From Anagrus nilaparvatae (Eukaryota > Arthropoda > Insecta > Hymenoptera > Mymaridae), in NCBI GenBank assembly GCA_022575985.1, contig JAKSXM010000137.1, positions 14,092,001-14,156,000 of the forward strand: a stretch of 64,000 nucleotides of DNA, given 5' to 3'. A model generated the notes under the pieces. The model saw only the letters and a list, made by a program, of their open reading frames with translations. It did no database searches and was not told the origin of the DNA. Position numbers and translations under genes: made by a program. Shown in pieces: positions 58,201 through 64,000 of the stretch. Position 1 is the first letter of the stretch; the number at the start of each line of letters is the position of its first letter.

Positions 58201-61174
58201 TAGCCACAAAGGATTATTGCAAAGTAAGTAGTAACTTTTTACAAAATTTATTCTTTAAAAAAAAAATTATTTTTAATTATTTTACATATTTATTTTACAG
58301 AAAGAACAATTACCTAATCCTCCAGCGATTATTTTTGTTCTTGACGTGTCATATAATACTATGAAATCTGGTTTAATAAAATTAATATGTTCACAAATGA
58401 AAAAAATCATTAGTAATTTACCTGTTGACGCTGATCAAACAAAAAGCAACATGAAAGTTGGTTTTATAACATATAATAATTCAGTGCATTTTTATAATAT
58501 AAAAGCTAATCTTGCACAACCCCAAATGATGGTCGTTGGTGATATTGATGATGTATTTATGCCATTACTTGATGGTTTTCTTTGTAATCCTGAAGAAAGC
58601 GAAGTGACAATTGATAGTTTGATGGAACAAATTCCTGCAATGTTTTCTGATACTCGGGAAACAGAAACAATACTTGGACCAGCTATACAAGCAGGATTAG
58701 AAGCTTTAAAGGTATGAAAAAATATACAAATACTATCATTATTTTAGTAATTATTAAAGCATTTCTTTTGTTAGAATATAACTTAAAATTTAAAATTTCA
58801 GTAAACAATTAATTTATTTTCATTAAATTTTTTAGGCATCTGAGTGTGCAGGAAAATTAATTGTTTTTCATTCATCGTTACCAATAGCTGAAGCCCCAGG
58901 AAAATTAAAAAATAGAGATGATCGTAAATTACTTGGTACAGATAAAGAAAAAACAGTTTTAGGTAAAAAATTTTCAATATTTTTTGTTTTAAATTTATTA
59001 TTTTAAAATAATCAAGAACTCATTAAATTTATTTAGCTCCCCAAACCAACTTTTATAACAATTTGGGCCAAGAATGTGTGTCAGCTGGATGTAGTGTAGA
59101 TTTATTTATTTTTAATAATTCATATATTGATGTTGCAACTATTGGACAAGTATGCAGGTTAAGTGGTGGTGAATTGTATAAATACACTTATTTCCAAGCA
59201 AGTATTTTTTTTAATATTGACATAAATAAACATAAATATTTTTTAATTTAAAAAATTTTTAAATTCAGGCTGAGACAGATGGAGAAAGGTTAACTACTGA
59301 TATAATTAATAATATTAGCAGACCAATTGCATTTGACGCAGTGATGCGAGTTAGAACGTCAACTGGTGTAAGACCAACAGATTTTTATGGCCATTACTAT
59401 ATGTCAAATACGACTGATTTAGAATTAGCAAGTATAGATTGTGATAAAGCTATTGCTATTGAAATTAAACACGATGATAAATTATCTGAAGATGAAGGTG
59501 TTTATATTCAAGCAGCATTACTTTATACATCTTGTTCAGGAGTGAGAAGGTTGCGAATTATAAATTTGAGTCTGAAATCATCATCTCAAATGGCTGATTT
59601 ATATAGAGCATGTGATTTAGATGCTATGATTAATTTCTTCTTAAAACAAAGTAAGTTTTTAAGAAATATAAGATATTTTATAATCAAATAATTTTTGTAA
59701 AATTTTACTTTATAATATTACTTTATATATATTTTACTAAAAACAGGTGTATTTAAAATTGTGGAAACATCACCTAAAGCTGTTAAAGATAATTTAACAA
59801 GTCGATGTGTCAATATTTTAACTGCCTATAGAAAAAATTGTGCTTCACCATCAAATGCTGGGCAATTAATTTTACCAGAATGCATGAAACTTTTACCTCT
59901 ATACACAAATGGATTATTAAAAAGTGATGCATTATCTGGTGGTAAGTATAAAATACTAAATCATGAAATTTGACAGAATCATTATAAACAATTAAAATAT
60001 TTTTTTTCAGGCGCTGGAATAACTATTGATCAAAAATCATATATTATGATGACGGCTGCTACAATGTCTGTTGCAGAGTCAGTATTTTTTGTTTATCCAA
60101 GACTTTTACCTTTGCACAATGTTGATACTCAAAGTACAGACATTCCCCTTCTATTACGATGTTCGATAGATAAATTTGAAGACCATGGAGCATATATATT
60201 GGGTGAATTTTTAATTTCTATGCATTTTAAAAATATGTAGTAATTATGACTTGTGAAATATTTTTTTAAAATTAAAAATATTTTTAGAAAATGGAATCTA
60301 CATGTTTTTATGGTTGGGTTCAGCATTGAGTCCACAATGGGTACAATCTGTTTTTGGTGTTTCATCTGTTAATGATGTTAACACGGATAAATCTTCACTT
60401 CCTGTGCTAGATAATCCTTTGAATAATAGAATAAGAGAAATTATGGCTTGCGTCCAGAGCGAGCGACGGTTTTCAATGCGAGTAAGTTTTAAATGAAATA
60501 TATCAATATCAAAGTTTTTTTTTCATATCATGAATTTATTAAAACACGTGAATTTGCCTCTGCATATCATTTTGATTCTTCAAATCTGACTGATATTTTA
60601 TCTTAGTCTTTCCAAAACTTGATTATTCTCAAATTTTTATCCCTTTTACTTTGAAGTAAAAATTAAAAATAAAAAAGAAATTTGGTAGGTTTTTGAGAGA
60701 TAAATTTTGAAAGAAATTGAATATTTCCACAGTATATCATAAGCCATTAATGAAAAAAAAAACCTATTTCATCTTGAGCCAGAGACTACTCCAGTATTTA
60801 TTTATGTCCAAGTAATTTTAAAGTCTCAACTTAAATGAGAGTAAGCCTGGCTTTATATTAAAAAGGCTTTTTTTGCAGTAGTTCCCTATTTAAACCATTA
60901 CAAAAAAAAACCCTAAAAATCGTGAAAACCAGTAAATTACAAAATTTATTTCAAAATTTAGTATAGCGTTTTATTTTTTTCAGTAACATAGTTTTTAAAA
61001 ACTACATTTTGATATTTATTTGTAATTTTTCAGTTAACAATAACTAGGCAACGAGATAAATTAGAATTGGTAATGCGTCAATTTTTAGTTGAAGATCGAG
61101 GAGCAGATGGAAGTCCAAGTTACGTTGAATTCCTTTGTCATATGCATAGAGAAATTCGCCAACTTCTTAGTTAA
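55262..61174 (+). CDS. Sec24CD: COPII coat cargo adaptor Sec24, C/D class
   Basis: Fifteen coding exons: 55262-55510, 55816-55912, 56107-57200, 57272-57370, 57454-57633, 57694-57889, 58108-58223, 58301-58711, 58836-58962, 59037-59197, 59269-59650, 59747-59941, 60011-60202, 60288-60481 and 61034-61174; 1277 residues. A disordered Gln/Pro/Ser-rich N-terminus includes a run of 11-residue [14 protein letters not shown] repeats. Then come the zinc finger (CHRC...CMLC), the trunk domain ([10 protein letters not shown]), beta-sandwich, helical domain ([19 protein letters not shown]) and gelsolin-like domain (MFLWLG). The C-terminus ends [20 protein letters not shown] with TDKEKT places it with vertebrate Sec24C/D and not A/B. 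It selects cargo and pairs with Sec23 at ER exit sites. Intron 10 appears to use a GC-AG boundary. The exact first-intron acceptor at 55815 could be shifted by three bases. Confidence 0.95.
56514..56875 (+). repeat. 33-bp coding minisatellite in Sec24 N-terminus
   Basis: About ten tandem, diverged units of 33 bases encode [10 protein letters not shown] plus one variable residue. One unit is expanded by [12 protein letters not shown] residues and later units drift to [10 protein letters not shown] and [10 protein letters not shown]. The array stays in frame throughout. Confidence 0.85.
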
Positions 61175-61560
61175 TGTAAATTAAAAAAAAAATATTTATA
61201 AAACTTATGGCAAAAAGTCAATAAACGAAAACATCAAAAATTAAAATTAAAAAAAAAAAATAATATATGCGCTAAAAAATAAAAATTTTTTTTTGTACAA
61301 AAGTTACTTATTTTGAGAGCGAAATAAAAAAAATAGTATGTTGTTTGTGAGTAAACGTGAATTTTAATTGAGAGCATGAAATTATATGGGATGGGTTTGA
61401 TTTATATTATATAATTATTATAGAAAAAAAGATATATATATACAAAATGTATTATTATGAAAAAATGCGTATCTTTATTATCTTGATAGCGTTTGTGCTA
61501 TTATTATGTTTGTATATCTATTAATAAGATCGCTTATTAAATTTGAAATAAGGTGTAATA

Positions 61561-61566
61561 AATAAA
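61561..61566 (+). terminator. candidate Sec24 polyadenylation signal
   Basis: AATAAA about 390 bases after the Sec24 stop, in a T/A-rich tail. The rest of 61175-62094 is AT-rich spacer between the convergent Sec24 and MED4 genes, with nothing else seen. Confidence 0.4.
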
Positions 61567-62094
61567 AGCAATTTTTAGATTTGTAAAAAAAAAACATATT
61601 TTTTCAAATTGATTAAAACTTGTTAATGGATTTTTAATTCGTATTTATTTATGTAAAAATACTTGAATAATCACACTTTTTATTAAAAAATTTAAATTTA
61701 TTTCTTTATAACATTATTATTATTATTAGACTATATTGATATATTATTAAATATTACCATTTTAACAAATTGTTTATTACGAGTTTTCTTATTTTAAAAA
61801 TTTCCTTATAATGTATTGTCTTATACGATGTTTCATTTTAAGAAAATATACATTTCATATTTTTATCTATATTTTATGCTTTCCAATATAATAAATAATT
61901 GTTACAAGTTTATTTTTTTATTATTATACATAACTAATTTTATTTTTAGATTATATTTGATTTAAATATATGCAACATTTAATTCTAATAGTTTTTATTT
62001 CACAATACCCTCACTGTCCCATAATTTGAAAAAAATGAAAACATTTTTTAGTTTATTACTTAAATTATCACTAGTTTTATAATTTTACTATTAT

Positions 62095-62856
62095 TTATTG
62101 AGAATCGCTGGATGAACTGCTAGATGAATCTGTAGACATAACTTCTACATCTTCAGTTTCTTGCTTATGTGTATTTATAGCGACACTTCCTTGTCCTCCT
62201 ACAGACATATGTATTTCACCAGTTGGATGCCAAGCAAATTGATTTGATTGAGATGCACTAATTTCTGATGTATGTCCACTTCTTTGTAAGTCTGTAGATA
62301 TCCCAGAATGACTACCTACAACTTGCCCATTTAAAGGCATATCACTCAAACGACCTAAGCACCCAAGTCTCATTTCTATATCTGTTGGATATGGTCTCCT
62401 TGGATCACCTTGTTGCCAGGTTAAGGGAGCACAAATTGCATTAGATGCACTTATTCTATGAGAAAATTTAATAAGTTCTTCAGAAGAAATTGGTCTCTTA
62501 TTTGCCCTTGCTATGGATTGAAGTTTTTGTTTGGCTTCATATATCGCAGTTGCCAAAATTTGTTCAGCCTCTTTGAGTTGTTGTTGTAACTTTTGAATTT
62601 CTTGATCTTGAGTATTGACCTCATTCTTTAAAGCTTCAATTTTCAGATGAATTTTAGCTTGTTCTTCAGCTTTACATAACGTTGCCTTGAATTCTTTATC
62701 TTTAGATAACAATAAATTTGTTAAATTTGAATGTTCTGAATTAGAAAGTTTTAAATGTCTTTGTGCTATAACATTTTCAATGATTTCTTTAGCAATAAGT
62801 TCAATATCATCAACAATTGATAATAATAAATCACAAGTACTTTTATTTGATGACAT
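62095..62856 (-). CDS. MED4: Mediator complex subunit 4
   Basis: A single exon of 253 residues, near the human 270. The N-terminal helix (LLLSIVDDIELIAKEIIENV) and a long coiled coil (about residues 45-115, KEFKATLCKAEEQ... QLKEAEQILATAIYEAKQKL) are followed by the family block PISSEELIKFSHRIS and APLTWQQGDPRRPYPTDIEMR. The tail is acidic and serine-rich (SSSSSSDSQ). MED4 belongs to the middle module of Mediator in the nucleus and helps link regulators to RNA polymerase II. Start and stop are clean, and no disruption is visible. Confidence 0.95.
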   Translation of the reverse strand: MSSNKSTCDLLLSIVDDIELIAKEIIENVIAQRHLKLSNSEHSNLTNLLLSKDKEFKATLCKAEEQAKIHLKIEALKNEVNTQDQEIQKLQQQLKEAEQILATAIYEAKQKLQSIARANKRPISSEELIKFSHRISASNAICAPLTWQQGDPRRPYPTDIEMRLGCLGRLSDMPLNGQVVGSHSGISTDLQRSGHTSEISASQSNQFAWHPTGEIHMSVGGQGSVAINTHKQETEDVEVMSTDSSSSSSSDSQ

Positions 62857-63656
62857 ATCATTAATTGTTTATGTATATTTTTGGTTATCTTTACAACAAA
62901 AACAAACCGGTCGTCGAGTGATTGTTGATATATTTGAATTAAACTTTTATACAATATTAACTTTTAAACTTGATCATTTGCGAGATCATTTGTTATAACT
63001 TATAACCGAATTTTATTTTATTTGTAAAAAAATAATAAAACAAATGTGTAAAATAAGATAAACGCACGCGCCAATTTATATAAGTTTATAACAATGGGGG
63101 CCGTGAATCTCACTCGCACTATATATATGTGTATCAGTGTATTGTGTGATTTGTGTGCTTGTAGATTTACGTATGGTGTATGTAAAAATAAAATCAAATG
63201 TTAATTTATTAATAATAAATCTCTAATTATGATTAACTTACACATTAATTAATGGATAATTAATTGTTTTAAATTGACAATGTAAATTGTTAACAAAAAG
63301 GCATTACAGAAAATTGCCGGAATATCAAGGATAATACATCCACCTGTTTGGTACAAAAGTGTTAAAATTGAATAGAAGAATAAGATTATTTTATTAATGA
63401 AATATTTCAATACATTAAAATGCATAATTTGAAAAATTTTTAATAATTATCTGTTTGTATAAAATAAAATAAAATTTTTTAAGCATGACTCCAAAATACA
63501 AAATAACAAACAAGTTAAATTGTTGCAAAAATTTACAGCGAATAACAATAATAAGGTACATATAGTCTGTAGAATGCAGTTAATTGTTAGCAAAAAAAGA
63601 TTTAGTAAAAGCTATTATAAATCATTGTTAAAAAATCAAATGAAAATAAGAAAAAA
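62857..63656. promoter_or_regulatory. divergent region between MED4 and the following gene
   Basis: 800 AT-rich bases between oppositely directed start codons. A less AT-rich patch with AACGCACGCGCC near 63061 and CTCACTCGCACT near 63108 may be promoter core. No RNA gene or repeat is recognised. Confidence 0.4.
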
Positions 63657-64000
63657 ATGCTTTGGAATACTATTTTCATTAGTAGCTCGATTTTCCTTGT
63701 CGTAGCAATATGTTGGTTTAACATAATTCAAATAGTATTATTTGGATTTTTAATTACTATTGCAATTCTATTAGGATTGGCTATTTTCTTGTATATTTAT
63801 GTTAGGCCTACACCTAGACAACGTATTAATTTAAATGCTTCAGAAACTGGCGCTAAGCTTACTGAATTCAGAGAAATTTTAAGGGTAATTCTTTATTTTT
63901 TAATGTTGATTAGAAACCTTTAAAGTATTATGTTATACATTTTTAATTTGTTGATTAATTAATTATATTTTTACAGAAACAATGTATGACTGAAGAAGTA
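63657..64000 (+). CDS. 5' part of an unrecognised membrane protein gene (runs off the window)
   Basis: The first coding exon, 63657-63884, encodes 76 residues and ends in a GTAATT donor. A TTTTTACAG acceptor at 63976 opens a second exon (KQCMTEE...) that continues beyond the window. The N-terminus has two hydrophobic helices, about residues 5-22 and 25-48, with a short break. Then comes a basic turn (RPTPRQR) and a polar stretch (SETGAKLTEFREILR). This is a double membrane anchor followed by a soluble region. I do not recognise the family from so short a piece and infer no function beyond membrane attachment. Confidence 0.6.

Overview
The window is nuclear DNA from an animal, most probably an insect. 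It is extremely AT-rich. Genes have short GT-AG introns, and every recognisable product is a metazoan housekeeping protein. An aralar-type carrier, a Pak3-type kinase and a 5'TOP ribosomal protein gene fit an insect. The very low GC and compact introns suggest a parasitoid hymenopteran, but that last step is inference.

Layout. (1) 852-6560 (+): a five-coding-exon gene for a large, low-complexity, Thr/Pro-rich secreted protein. (2) 7673-9634 (-): TRMT11, tRNA guanine-N2 methyltransferase. (3) 10301-11382 (-): RpL15, with a 5'TOP leader exon and a candidate C/D snoRNA in an intron; it is head-to-head with (4) 12221-14074 (+): PIF1 helicase. (5) 14719-15723 (-): PEX16, head-to-head with (6) 16036-18890 (+): an E2-like pyruvate dehydrogenase subunit whose catalytic motif is that of PDHX/E3BP and not of active DLAT. 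(7) 19969-21510 (-): Pak3-type kinase on a single coding exon. (8) 31742-52831 (-): aralar/SLC25A12 aspartate-glutamate carrier, 16 coding exons with a 12.5-kb first intron. (9) 55262-61174 (+): COPII subunit Sec24, C/D class. (10) 62095-62856 (-): Mediator subunit MED4. (11) 63657 to the window edge (+): 5' part of an unrecognised membrane protein.

The accessory DNA lies mainly at 22.4-31.7 kb (intergenic), 32-38 kb and 40.3-52.8 kb (aralar introns). It is rich in non-autonomous, mostly palindromic transposable elements: a head-to-tail pair of Helitron-like elements joined with no spacer (44817-47992), a TTAA-flanked palindrome (48222-49013), TA-flanked fold-back elements that begin CACTG (28829-29449 and relatives), several other long inverted repeats, two interspersed families found nested in one another, and a tRNA-derived SINE. 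No transposase, reverse transcriptase or viral gene is visible.

The genes form no operon. Three are tied to mitochondria or peroxisomes (PDHX, aralar, PEX16) and PIF1 may act in mitochondria too; the rest serve translation (RpL15, TRMT11), secretion (Sec24), transcription (MED4) and signalling (Pak3). Exon boundaries were worked out by hand from splice sites and reading phase. For each complete multi-exon gene the summed coding length is a whole number of codons.
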